This document shows positions 52,870-62,360 of a DNA stretch of 64,000 nt, one piece after another. Numbering within the stretch: the first letter of the stretch is position 1; every line of letters starts with the position of its first letter. The notes beneath the pieces are model-generated. The model was not told the DNA's origin. It made no database searches and saw only the letters and a program-made list of their open reading frames with translations. The DNA comes from Lewinellaceae bacterium (GTDB taxonomy: Bacteria; Bacteroidota; Bacteroidia; Chitinophagales; Saprospiraceae), in assembly GCA_020636045.1 (NCBI GenBank), contig JACJYP010000002.1, positions 186,001-250,000 on the forward strand. The letters run 5' to 3'. The position numbers and the translations under genes were made by a program.

Positions 52870-53544
52870 ATGAGCGATTTTTTCAAAAAATTCAAATCCG
52901 TATTCGTCGTTGAAGAAGAAGACAAGGGCACAAAGCAGGAACAAGAGGCGCAGCACCCCGCTGAAATGACGGCTCCGCCCGCCGCAAAAAAGAAGGCGCC
53001 AGAAACTGCCGGGACGCCCGTCACAGGTTCCCTGAACGACAAGTTTGTCGAGATACTGCTCGGCGCGCTGGAAAAGAACAACCAGGATGGTTTCGACTAC
53101 CTCGAATTCCGGCAGGCGCTGAAAAACCTGTCGAAGATGTCTATGGACGAACTCACGCGCTTCCAGTCGGCGTACGCCATGGCACAGACCATGGGAATTA
53201 CACCCGCCAAACTGGTCGAGTCGGCGCAGTTTTACCTCAACGTGCTCAACAGCGAACAGGCGAAGTTCAACGAAGCCCACGTGCAGCAGCGCGCCCGGCT
53301 GATCGGCAACCGGGAAGATGAGGTAAAGAACCTGGAAACCATGATCCGCCAGAAAACGGAACAGATCAGCCAGCTGACGCAGCAGATCGACGAGCATCGC
53401 AAGCAAAGCGAGCAGATCCGCGACGAGATCCGCGACAGCACCGTAAAGATCGAGACCACCAAGGCCGATTTTGAAGCGACGTTTCAGACCATCAGCGCAC
53501 AGATCCGCGATGATATTGAAAAGATGCAGCAGCACCTGAAATAA
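52870..53544 (+). CDS. Cytoplasmic coiled-coil protein (cluster gene 1)
   Basis: A 224-residue protein of unrecognised family. The N-terminus (MSDFFKKFKSVFVVEEEDKG) is amphipathic, like the membrane-docking start of PspA proteins, followed by a disordered Pro/Ala/Lys linker (30-55). A helical region (about 56-120) follows, then a long coiled coil (about 130-224; REDEVKNLETMIRQKTEQIS). No TM segment. A TTACTTTG element at 52782-52789 is a possible promoter. It starts the plus-strand run with the small membrane protein, the PspA-like protein and the SBP-OmpA fusion, spaced about 60 bases each. Confidence 0.75.
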   Translation: MSDFFKKFKSVFVVEEEDKGTKQEQEAQHPAEMTAPPAAKKKAPETAGTPVTGSLNDKFVEILLGALEKNNQDGFDYLEFRQALKNLSKMSMDELTRFQSAYAMAQTMGITPAKLVESAQFYLNVLNSEQAKFNEAHVQQRARLIGNREDEVKNLETMIRQKTEQISQLTQQIDEHRKQSEQIRDEIRDSTVKIETTKADFEATFQTISAQIRDDIEKMQQHLK

Positions 53545-53606
53545 GTTGCTATCAGGCGCTGCCGACATTGATAGGCCGCAATTTTGTATAAACAAACACC
53601 AGAGAC

Positions 53607-53801
53607 ATGAATGACTTGATTAAGAATCCGATCATCGCCTTTTTTGCCGGCCTGCTGGCATTATGGCTCATCTATTACCTCCTGAAACTCACCATCAGCC
53701 TGTTTTGGGTATTTGTGCTGGCGTTCGTCGTGTTGTATTTTATCAATAGCCGCTTCCGGCGAAACGTGCGCATGTTCTTCAACGGCATTTTCAACAAATA
53801 A
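53607..53801 (+). CDS. Small two-TM membrane protein (cluster gene 2)
   Basis: A 64-residue protein with two adjacent hydrophobic helices (about 8-26, IIAFFAGLLALWLIYYLL; and 29-47, ISLFWVFVLAFVVLYFI) and a basic tail (NSRFRRNVRMFFNGIFNK), so probably both ends are in the cytoplasm. No family recognised. Such small proteins often stabilise a larger membrane complex. It lies 62 bases after gene 1 and 58 before gene 3, on the same strand. Confidence 0.75.
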   Translation: MNDLIKNPIIAFFAGLLALWLIYYLLKLTISLFWVFVLAFVVLYFINSRFRRNVRMFFNGIFNK

Positions 53802-53859
53802 CCGATCGCAACCGCGATATCCACGAACTTCCAACTCAATCACCCATCATCATCTTACT

Positions 53860-54891
53860 ATGACTGATCTTCAACCGATCAAACCCAAAAACTTCTGGGA
53901 GCGCCCGGAAGGCATCACCGGCGGCCTGTTCATGGCGGCCATCGTCCTCGGCGGCGGGTTCCTGCTCTACCAGGCCCTGCCGACGCTGATCACCCTCGCA
54001 CAAAACACGCTCTATCTGGCCGGGTTGCTGGCGGCGCTGGCTGCCCTGATCTACATCGTGCTCGACCCCAAAATGCGCAACCTGATCTGGTACATGTACA
54101 AATCGATCATGCGCTGGATCACGGGCGTCTTCGTGCAGATCGACCCCATCGGCATCCTGAAAAGTTATATCGAAGACCTGAAGGACAACCTCGGGAAAAT
54201 GAACACCCAGATCAGCAGCCTGAAAGGGCAGATGTACAAACTCAGTGAGATGATCAAGCAAAACCAGCGCGACATCAAAAATAACCTGGGCCTCGCCAGC
54301 AAGGCAAAAGAGACCGGCCGCGACTCGATCATGGTGCTCAAGGCGCGCAAGGCCGGGCGCCTGCAGGAATCGAACATGAAACTCGAAGACCTGTACAAAC
54401 GCATGGAAGTGCTCTACCGGGTGCTGACGAAAATGTACGAGAATTCGGAGATCATGCTCGAAGACCTGAGCGACCAGGTGTCGGTGAAGGAGCAGGAATA
54501 CAAGGCCATCAAAGCCAGCCACAGCGCCATCCGTTCGGCGCAGGCGATCCTGAGCGGCAACAGCGACAAAAAATACATGTACGACATGGCCCTGGAGGCC
54601 ATGGCCGAAGACGTGGGGCAGAAAGTGGGCGAAATGGAGCGCTTCATGGATATGTCGAAGAACTTTATGGAAAGCATCGACCTGCAAAACGGCGTCTTCG
54701 AAGAGGAAGGCATGGCCATGCTCGAGCGCTGGGAAAAAGAAGGCGTTTCTTTCCTGTTGGGCAGCGAAAAATCGAGCCTGATCGCCAAAGCCAACAACCC
54801 CGGCGAAGTGCTCGATCTCAACGCGCCGGTACATGCGCCTGCCAAAGCCCAGCGCGGCGGCAATCAATACGATTCATTTTTCGAACAATAA
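53860..54891 (+). CDS. Membrane-anchored PspA-like coiled-coil protein (cluster gene 3)
   Basis: A 343-residue protein. Two TM helices (about 20-40, GGLFMAAIVLGGGFLLYQAL; and 48-65, LYLAGLLAALAALIYIVL) are followed by a long helical region (about 100-290) resembling the PspA/IM30 (ESCRT-III-like) arrangement: IDPIGILKSYIEDLKDNLGK, the repeated polar heptads and KARKAGRLQESNMKLEDLYK. The C-terminus is loose (AQRGGNQYDSFFEQ). PspA proteins remodel or protect membranes, but this one would be fixed to the membrane. The similarity is by pattern only. A 14-codon open frame and the SBP-OmpA gene follow. Confidence 0.72.
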   Translation: MTDLQPIKPKNFWERPEGITGGLFMAAIVLGGGFLLYQALPTLITLAQNTLYLAGLLAALAALIYIVLDPKMRNLIWYMYKSIMRWITGVFVQIDPIGILKSYIEDLKDNLGKMNTQISSLKGQMYKLSEMIKQNQRDIKNNLGLASKAKETGRDSIMVLKARKAGRLQESNMKLEDLYKRMEVLYRVLTKMYENSEIMLEDLSDQVSVKEQEYKAIKASHSAIRSAQAILSGNSDKKYMYDMALEAMAEDVGQKVGEMERFMDMSKNFMESIDLQNGVFEEEGMAMLERWEKEGVSFLLGSEKSSLIAKANNPGEVLDLNAPVHAPAKAQRGGNQYDSFFEQ

Positions 54892-54896
54892 ACAAA

Positions 54897-54941
54897 ATGA
54901 GTGTTTGGAAGGGGCTGTCACGCCTGTTTTCAGATGCTTAA
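54897..54941 (+). CDS. Possible 14-residue leader peptide before the SBP-OmpA gene
   Basis: ATG at 54897, 5 bases after the stop of gene 3, opens a 14-codon frame MSVWKGLSRLFSDA that ends in TAA and overlaps the alternative ATG (54934) of the next gene. The peptide looks like the amphipathic N-terminus of a membrane-docked protein such as gene 1, so it could be a leader or the remnant of a lost gene. Coding is unproven. Confidence 0.3.
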   Translation: MSVWKGLSRLFSDA

Positions 54942-54954
54942 CTTCATAAACACC

Positions 54955-56517
54955 ATGGCAAGACTGACTTCTTTTTCAAAATTTCTCATCACCCTCCTGA
55001 TCGTCGGCGCTGTCTTTTTCGTCGGCCGGTACTTCATGAACAATACAGAAGCCGGCCAGCAACTAAAAGATAAAGCAGGATCCGAGCAGGGCGGCGGGTT
55101 GTTCGGCGGCTCCTCCTCATCCGACCCCAACACCATTGGCGTGGGCGTCGTGACCTGGGGCGGCTATGCCGGCGGACAATACTGGAACAAGGGTTTCAAG
55201 CCCAATTCCGACAGCCGTTTTAACAAAGACTACGGTTTTAACGTAGAATTCAAGATCCTCGACGATCCTACTGCCAGCCGCAATGCCTGGAAAAACGACG
55301 AAGTACAACTGTTGTGGGCCACCATCGACGCCCTGCCGACCGAAATGCCCGGCCTGGCCGCCTACGACCCGGTTGTGGTATTCCAGGCCGACTGGTCGCG
55401 CGGCGGCGACGCCATCGTCGTGCGGCGCGGCATCGGCTCTGTAGGCGATCTGCGCGGCAAAAAGATCGCGGTGGCAGAACTCTCGCCGTCGCATTCGTTC
55501 CTCATCTGGCTGCTCAGCGCCGCCGGCATGACCACCAGCGACGTTCAGGTCGTGGGAGTGCCTTCGCCCATCGAGGCGGCGGACGCCTTCAAGGCCAATA
55601 ACGTGGACGCTGCCGTGGTTTGGTCGCCCTTCGATGAAGAATGTGTGCAAAAAGTACCCGGCGCGCGCGTCCTGCAAAGCACGCGCAACGCGTCCAACAT
55701 CATCGCGGACGTATTTATCGCCAAACGCGCCTGGGTGGAGCGCAACCGCGAGCGCGTGCAGCAGCTGTACGAAGGCTGGATGAAGGGGGCGGCGGAGATC
55801 AACCGCAGCCCGGCTGCCAAGCAGGAAGCCGCGCAGATACTCGCCGAGTCCTTCGACGGCTTTACAAAAGACGATGCCCTCAAGGCCATCGACAACGTGC
55901 GCCTCTGCACGCACGGCGACAACCTCAACTTCTTCGGGCTAAACCGCACTGCCTACAAAGGCGTGACGGGCGAGGAATTGTACGCCCGCATGACCAAGGA
56001 ATACCGCAACGCAGGCGTATTGAGTGCCAGCGACGAAGTGCCGGTGTGGTCGCGCACGGCATATTTCGGCGCCGTGGAGCACGCTTCCCTGAGCGGCAAC
56101 GAACACGCCGCCGAGGGGCAGAAGACCTTTGCCAGTATTTCGGAAAGCGAAGCCAAAAACAAAACCGCCGTGGCTACGAAGCGGGTGAGTATTTCGTTCC
56201 GCACGGGCGAATACCAGTTGGATGAAAATGCCAAATACATCGTCGACAACGAGATGGTGCCTATCGCGAAGGCATTTGCCAACAGCCGCGTGCGCGTGGA
56301 GGGCAATACCGACAATGTGGGCAGCGCGGCCTCCAATGTCGCCTTGTCAAAACGGCGCGCGCAGTCGGTTGTCGATTACCTGGTAAAAGAATACGGCATG
56401 CCACGCAGCCGCTTTATTGTCATCGGCAACGGCCCCGACAACCCGGTGGCCGGCAACGACAACGAAGAAGGACGGCGCAAAAATCGCCGCACCGATTTTG
56501 AACTGGTGGAAGAGTAG
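54955..56517 (+). CDS. Membrane-anchored solute-binding protein fused to OmpA (cluster gene 4)
   Basis: A 520-residue protein. An N-terminal TM anchor (MARLTSFSKFLITLLIVGAVFFVGRYF) leads to a periplasmic solute-binding domain of the NMT1/SsuA/phosphate-binding type (about 60-390; IGVGVVTWGGYAGGQYWN, DLRGKKIAVAELSPSHSFLI, ADAFKANNVDAAVVWSPFDE), then a C-terminal OmpA domain (about 405-520; GNTDNVGSAASNVALSKRRA, RRKNRRTDFELVEE) that binds peptidoglycan. No permease or ATPase gene is nearby, so it senses or tethers rather than feeding an ABC importer. ATG 54934 would add 7 residues. A terminator at 56541 ends the cluster. Confidence 0.88.
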   Translation: MARLTSFSKFLITLLIVGAVFFVGRYFMNNTEAGQQLKDKAGSEQGGGLFGGSSSSDPNTIGVGVVTWGGYAGGQYWNKGFKPNSDSRFNKDYGFNVEFKILDDPTASRNAWKNDEVQLLWATIDALPTEMPGLAAYDPVVVFQADWSRGGDAIVVRRGIGSVGDLRGKKIAVAELSPSHSFLIWLLSAAGMTTSDVQVVGVPSPIEAADAFKANNVDAAVVWSPFDEECVQKVPGARVLQSTRNASNIIADVFIAKRAWVERNRERVQQLYEGWMKGAAEINRSPAAKQEAAQILAESFDGFTKDDALKAIDNVRLCTHGDNLNFFGLNRTAYKGVTGEELYARMTKEYRNAGVLSASDEVPVWSRTAYFGAVEHASLSGNEHAAEGQKTFASISESEAKNKTAVATKRVSISFRTGEYQLDENAKYIVDNEMVPIAKAFANSRVRVEGNTDNVGSAASNVALSKRRAQSVVDYLVKEYGMPRSRFIVIGNGPDNPVAGNDNEEGRRKNRRTDFELVEE

Positions 56518-56540
56518 GGGAGAACATTTTTATTTTACAC

Positions 56541-56580
56541 GGAGCGCCCGGTTTGTCCAGACCGGGCGCTCTGTTGTTGT
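56541..56580 (+). terminator. Terminator after the SBP-OmpA gene
   Basis: GAGCGCCCGGT (56542-56552) pairs with ACCGGGCGCTC (56561-56571), followed by a T-rich TGTTGTTGT. 24 bases after the stop. Confidence 0.7.
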
Positions 56581-56698
56581 GTATGGAAAAGTGCCCTGTT
56601 TGAAACATAGTTTGCGAAAGTTGTTACCCAAATAATCAACAGGAAGCGGAAACCCTTACAAAACCACAAGATTTCTGCTTTTTCCACACCTTTACGTC

Positions 56699-58825
<2,127 letters not shown>

Positions 58826-58864
58826 AATAGTTGTACATTCACGCAATCCATTGATCGATCCTAC

Positions 58865-59842
58865 ATGAGAAAAACACTTACACCTATACTGTTATTGCTA
58901 TCATGCGTTGGGAGTTTACTCGCCCAGCAACTGCCGCAATACAGTATGTATATGCTCAACCCCTACGCCGTCAATCCGGCCTATGCGGGCATGGAGAATA
59001 CGCTGGTGGCGACGGGCGTATACCGGCAGCAGTGGTCGAACCTCGACGGAGCGCCGGTATCGCAGCATATTAATACGCATCTTCCGCTTTTCTTTATCAG
59101 CAGCGGGGTAGGGTTGAAGGTCGAGAATGACGTGATCGGTGCGCATCGCACGACCCAGGCGGCGCTGAGTTACAACTACCAACTGGCGCTGGGCCCGACC
59201 GCGATCCTTTCAGCGGGTGTCAGCGCGGGGTTTATGCAGTATGCGCTGGACGGCAGCAAGCTGCGGGCCCCCGGCGGCAGTTACGAACTGCCGGACTTCG
59301 ATCACAACGATCCTTTTTTGCCGGAAGGCAAGTTGCAGGCCGGGGCGACATATTTCGAGGCAGGTGTTTTTTTACAGGCGCGAAAGTTGCAGGCCGGGGC
59401 ATCTGTTCAGCCGGTCTTTTCACCGGCCCTGAGCATCAGCGGCGATAATACGTTGAAAATCGAGCCGGTCCGGCACTATTTGTTCTACGGATCCTACGCA
59501 TTCGATGCAGGCGACCACCTGAATGTTAAACCTGCCGTTTTGACAAAAACCGACTTTGTTGAAACACAAGTAGAGATTTCTCTTGTTTTGCAATGGAATG
59601 AAAATATTTTTGCCGGCGCTTCGTTAAGGGGCATTGGAGCTAATGACAGAGATGCAGCGGTGGTGATGGCCGGTTTCCGGCTCAATGAAAAGACCACGTT
59701 GGCCTATTCTTTCGACGTTCCCTTATCCCCCCTCAAAGCCTCTAATCGCGGCAGCCACGAGTTGATGCTTCGTTACAGCCTCAACCGACCGATTGGCGCC
59801 GGTAAACTCCCGCCGGTGATTTACAACCCACGATTCCTTTAA
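58865..59842 (+). CDS. porP: PorP-family T9SS outer-membrane protein
   Basis: A 325-residue PorP/SprF-type outer-membrane barrel. It has a signal peptide (ending SLLAQ), then QYSMYMLNPYAVNPAYAGME with the conserved NPAYAG, and ends in a strand YNPRFL. It lies directly before gldK-gldL-gldM, the porP-porK-porL-porM order known from Porphyromonas, so it is most likely the core PorP rather than a cargo-specific SprF. Two short repeats KLQAGA (about residues 156 and 174) sit in a loop. It ends 268 bases before gldK. Confidence 0.9.
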   Translation: MRKTLTPILLLLSCVGSLLAQQLPQYSMYMLNPYAVNPAYAGMENTLVATGVYRQQWSNLDGAPVSQHINTHLPLFFISSGVGLKVENDVIGAHRTTQAALSYNYQLALGPTAILSAGVSAGFMQYALDGSKLRAPGGSYELPDFDHNDPFLPEGKLQAGATYFEAGVFLQARKLQAGASVQPVFSPALSISGDNTLKIEPVRHYLFYGSYAFDAGDHLNVKPAVLTKTDFVETQVEISLVLQWNENIFAGASLRGIGANDRDAAVVMAGFRLNEKTTLAYSFDVPLSPLKASNRGSHELMLRYSLNRPIGAGKLPPVIYNPRFL

Positions 59843-60031
59843 CACAAAAAAATCTTTTGGCAATACCAAAGTTGGAAAAGCTTTGCCTGAATAGGTTTTT
59901 GCACAAAATGCCATTAAATATTGGGGATTGTAGCGCGTTAAAAAAATTCGATTTGGATACAATAAAAAGTTAAAAAATCGTTTGTCAAAAGCGAAAAAAC
60001 GCTGCCAACCAATTTTATTTGGAATTCTTTT

Positions 60032-60059
60032 TTGCTAAAAATTTAATCCTCTATCTTTA
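60032..60059 (+). promoter_or_regulatory. Promoter of gldK
   Basis: TTG (60032-60034), 17 bases, then TATCTTTA (60052-60059), one mismatch from TAnnTTTG. The ATG follows 51 bases later. The 268-base gap from 59843 is AT-rich and holds nothing else recognised. Confidence 0.6.
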
Positions 60060-60110
60060 CGACCACTTTTTCCAAACCGAACATTTAAGTTGGATAACAC
60101 GGGTGCTAAC

Positions 60111-61364
60111 ATGAAAAAACTACAGAATTCACTTCTGCTACTTCTCATCTTTGCGGCGATGGCCGCTTCCTGCGGCCGAAAAGAAAGCGGCCAACTGATC
60201 GGAGTAACCGATCGCCCAGCCTGGAAAGGGATCAACCCCTATGGCATGGTATACGTCCCTTCGGGAACGCTCCACATCGGTACAGGCGATGAAGACATTA
60301 GCAAACAACTGGTATCGCGTCCGAAGTCGATCTCTATTCAGGGATTCTTTATGGATGATACCGAAATCACCAACAACGAATACCGCCAGTTCGTCAAGTG
60401 GGTTTCCGACTCTCTTGCGCACGAAGCCCTCGAGCACTTTATCGAGGACGACGGCAACACGAGCGAGAAGCCTATGATCGACTGGGAGATGGAAATCGCC
60501 TGGGACGACGACGAGGACGGCGCGCTCGAAAACCTTTACTACCAGGGCAACGAGCGTTTCTCCGGGCGTAAAGAACTGGATGTCAGCAAACTGGTATTTG
60601 AGTACCAGTGGTACGACTGGCAGCGTGCTGCGCATGACCGCAACAGCAACCGCACGAGCCACATCCACAAGGAAAAGATCAAGGTATATCCCGATACGCT
60701 CTGCTGGATCCGCGATTACGCGTACTCCTACAACGAGCCCATGACCCGTAACTATTTCTGGCACCCGGCGTTCGACGACTATCCCGTCGTAGGCGTCAAC
60801 TGGAAAATGGCCAAGGCATTCTGCTTCTGGCGCAGCAAGGTGTGGGACATGTACTCCGAGAGCGATGTCAACACCGAAGATTTCCGCCTCCCCACGGAGC
60901 ATGAATGGGAATACGCAGCCCGCGGCGGTCGCGCCGAAGCGCCGTATCCCTGGGGTGCTTACTACACCCGCAATGCGAAGGGTTGCCTGCTGGCCAACTT
61001 CAAGCCCGGCCGCGGCAACTACCCGGAAGACGGCGGTCTGTACACCGTTAAGGCCGATGCATACTATCCGAACGACTACGGTCTGTACTGCATGGCCGGT
61101 AACGTGGCAGAATGGACGGAAACGGCGTACTATGAAAACGCCTACTCGTTCCTGCACGACCTGAACCCGGATATTCGCTACGATGCGAAAGAAGAAGACA
61201 ATCCTACCGACAAGCGTAAAGTGATCCGCGGCGGATCGTGGAAAGACATCGCGTTCTTCCTGCGCACCGGTACCCGTTCATGGGAATATCAGGACACCAC
61301 CAAGTGCTATATTGGTTTCCGTTGTGTACTTACTTTCCTCGGTCGTTCGATCAACGACTTTTAA
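60111..61364 (+). CDS. gldK: T9SS/gliding lipoprotein GldK (PorK)
   Basis: A 417-residue lipoprotein. The signal MKKLQNSLLLLLIFAAMAAS-C has the lipobox Cys21. The formylglycine-generating-enzyme-like (FGE-sulfatase) fold follows: YVPSGTLHIGTGDEDI, the family motif DDTEITNNEYRQFVKWV, FRLPTEHEWEYAARGG, and RGGSWKDIAFFLRTGTR near the C-terminus. GldK forms a ring with GldN on the periplasmic side of the outer membrane in the T9SS core. The ATG at 60111 gives the lipoprotein signal; an upstream TTG in frame (60090) is rejected. A long inverted repeat follows. Confidence 0.96.
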   Translation: MKKLQNSLLLLLIFAAMAASCGRKESGQLIGVTDRPAWKGINPYGMVYVPSGTLHIGTGDEDISKQLVSRPKSISIQGFFMDDTEITNNEYRQFVKWVSDSLAHEALEHFIEDDGNTSEKPMIDWEMEIAWDDDEDGALENLYYQGNERFSGRKELDVSKLVFEYQWYDWQRAAHDRNSNRTSHIHKEKIKVYPDTLCWIRDYAYSYNEPMTRNYFWHPAFDDYPVVGVNWKMAKAFCFWRSKVWDMYSESDVNTEDFRLPTEHEWEYAARGGRAEAPYPWGAYYTRNAKGCLLANFKPGRGNYPEDGGLYTVKADAYYPNDYGLYCMAGNVAEWTETAYYENAYSFLHDLNPDIRYDAKEEDNPTDKRKVIRGGSWKDIAFFLRTGTRSWEYQDTTKCYIGFRCVLTFLGRSINDF

Positions 61365-61380
61365 TATGAAGGGTTGAAAA

Positions 61381-61446
61381 AAAGGCAAAACGCAAGAAAT
61401 TTCACAAAACATAAAATTTTAGTGGCATATCTTGCGTTTTGCCTTT
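61381..61446 (+). terminator. Perfect 17-bp inverted repeat after gldK
   Basis: AAAGGCAAAACGCAAGA (61381-61397) pairs perfectly with TCTTGCGTTTTGCCTTT (61430-61446), loop of 32 bases. It sits 16 bases after the gldK stop, where a terminator is expected, but the loop is long and the T-run is inside the stem, so it may act as an attenuator or RNA-stability element. Confidence 0.6.
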
Positions 61447-61627
61447 CGTTTTCAAATAGTTATTTCAAGACGGACGTCCCGTCCTTCACCCTTGTTCCAG
61501 AACATATCATCACACAAGCCGGTCGATCAGAGCGTTCTTCCCAGGTTGTTTGCTAATTGCGGACAATTTCGGGGGCTATCGCTCACTTTACCATGAATTT
61601 TCGTCGGATAAGTCGTTGAGCGATCAC

Positions 61628-61635
61628 TACTTTTG
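61628..61635 (+). promoter_or_regulatory. -7 box for gldL-gldM
   Basis: TACTTTTG, a perfect TAnnTTTG, 75 bases before the gldL ATG at 61711. With the gldK hairpin, it suggests gldL-gldM can be expressed apart from gldK. Confidence 0.55.
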
Positions 61636-61710
61636 CGACACCTTTCACAAACTGATATCAAAAGTCAACAAGAATTAACCTTTTTGTAAACTGCTAAAAG
61701 TTTAAAAACA

Positions 61711-62301
61711 ATGAGTCTCGTCAAGTCAAAATCATTCAAGTACTTCAAAAACCTGATCATTGGTGTGGGTGCTGCCATCGTTCTCTTGGGTGCTTTGTTC
61801 AAGCTGGAGAGCTGGCCTATGGCTTCGGAATTCCTGATCGTGGGTCTGTTCACGGAGGCATTCATCTTCCTGTTCCTCGGTATCATCGGCCCGGAGCCCG
61901 ACTTCTACTGGCAGAAACTGTACCCCGGCCTCGACGACTACAATGCCCGTCTGCAACCGCTGACCGCCGGCCCGTCGAACGAGCCGGAAGTTGCGCCGCT
62001 GCACGGCGACGTGGTAGAACGCCAACTGGGCGGTATGCTGACCGAACTGCAATCCATGTCGAAAAGCATGGGCGCACTCAAGTCGCTGCAGGAAGTAGAC
62101 TTCTCCGGCACTTCGGAGCAGATCAAATCCATGAGCAACTTCTACACGAAAATGAACGAGGCAATGGCCGACATGGCAAAATCTGCTGAAGACGTACGTT
62201 CGTACAAAGATCAGCTGACTGCCCTTAACAAAAACCTCGGCTCGTTGAATACCGTATACGGCAACATGTTGGCTGCTATGGCCAATATCGGTCGTCAGTA
62301 A
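61711..62301 (+). CDS. gldL: T9SS inner-membrane protein GldL (PorL)
   Basis: A 196-residue inner-membrane protein. Two TM helices (about 12-32, LIIGVGAAIVLLGALFKLES; and 37-57, MASEFLIVGLFTEAFIFLFL) carry the conserved Lys/Glu of the GldL core (SFKYFKNL, KLESWPM). A cytoplasmic coiled-coil tail (about 110-196) follows. GldL and GldM form the proton-driven motor of the T9SS. It is 59 bases before gldM. Confidence 0.96.
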   Translation: MSLVKSKSFKYFKNLIIGVGAAIVLLGALFKLESWPMASEFLIVGLFTEAFIFLFLGIIGPEPDFYWQKLYPGLDDYNARLQPLTAGPSNEPEVAPLHGDVVERQLGGMLTELQSMSKSMGALKSLQEVDFSGTSEQIKSMSNFYTKMNEAMADMAKSAEDVRSYKDQLTALNKNLGSLNTVYGNMLAAMANIGRQ

Positions 62302-62360
62302 TTGACAACTGCGTCATTTTGGTATCCACATCACAATCACATCAAAAAAAATAAAGACTT

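Noticed and set aside
54955..56517. The SBP domain as part of an ABC importer
   Set aside because: No permease or ATPase gene is in the cluster, and the protein has an OmpA domain and a membrane anchor, unlike importer partners.
60090..60111. An upstream TTG start for gldK
   Set aside because: It would put seven residues before the lipoprotein signal and spoil the normal start; ATG 60111 fits the promoter and the family.
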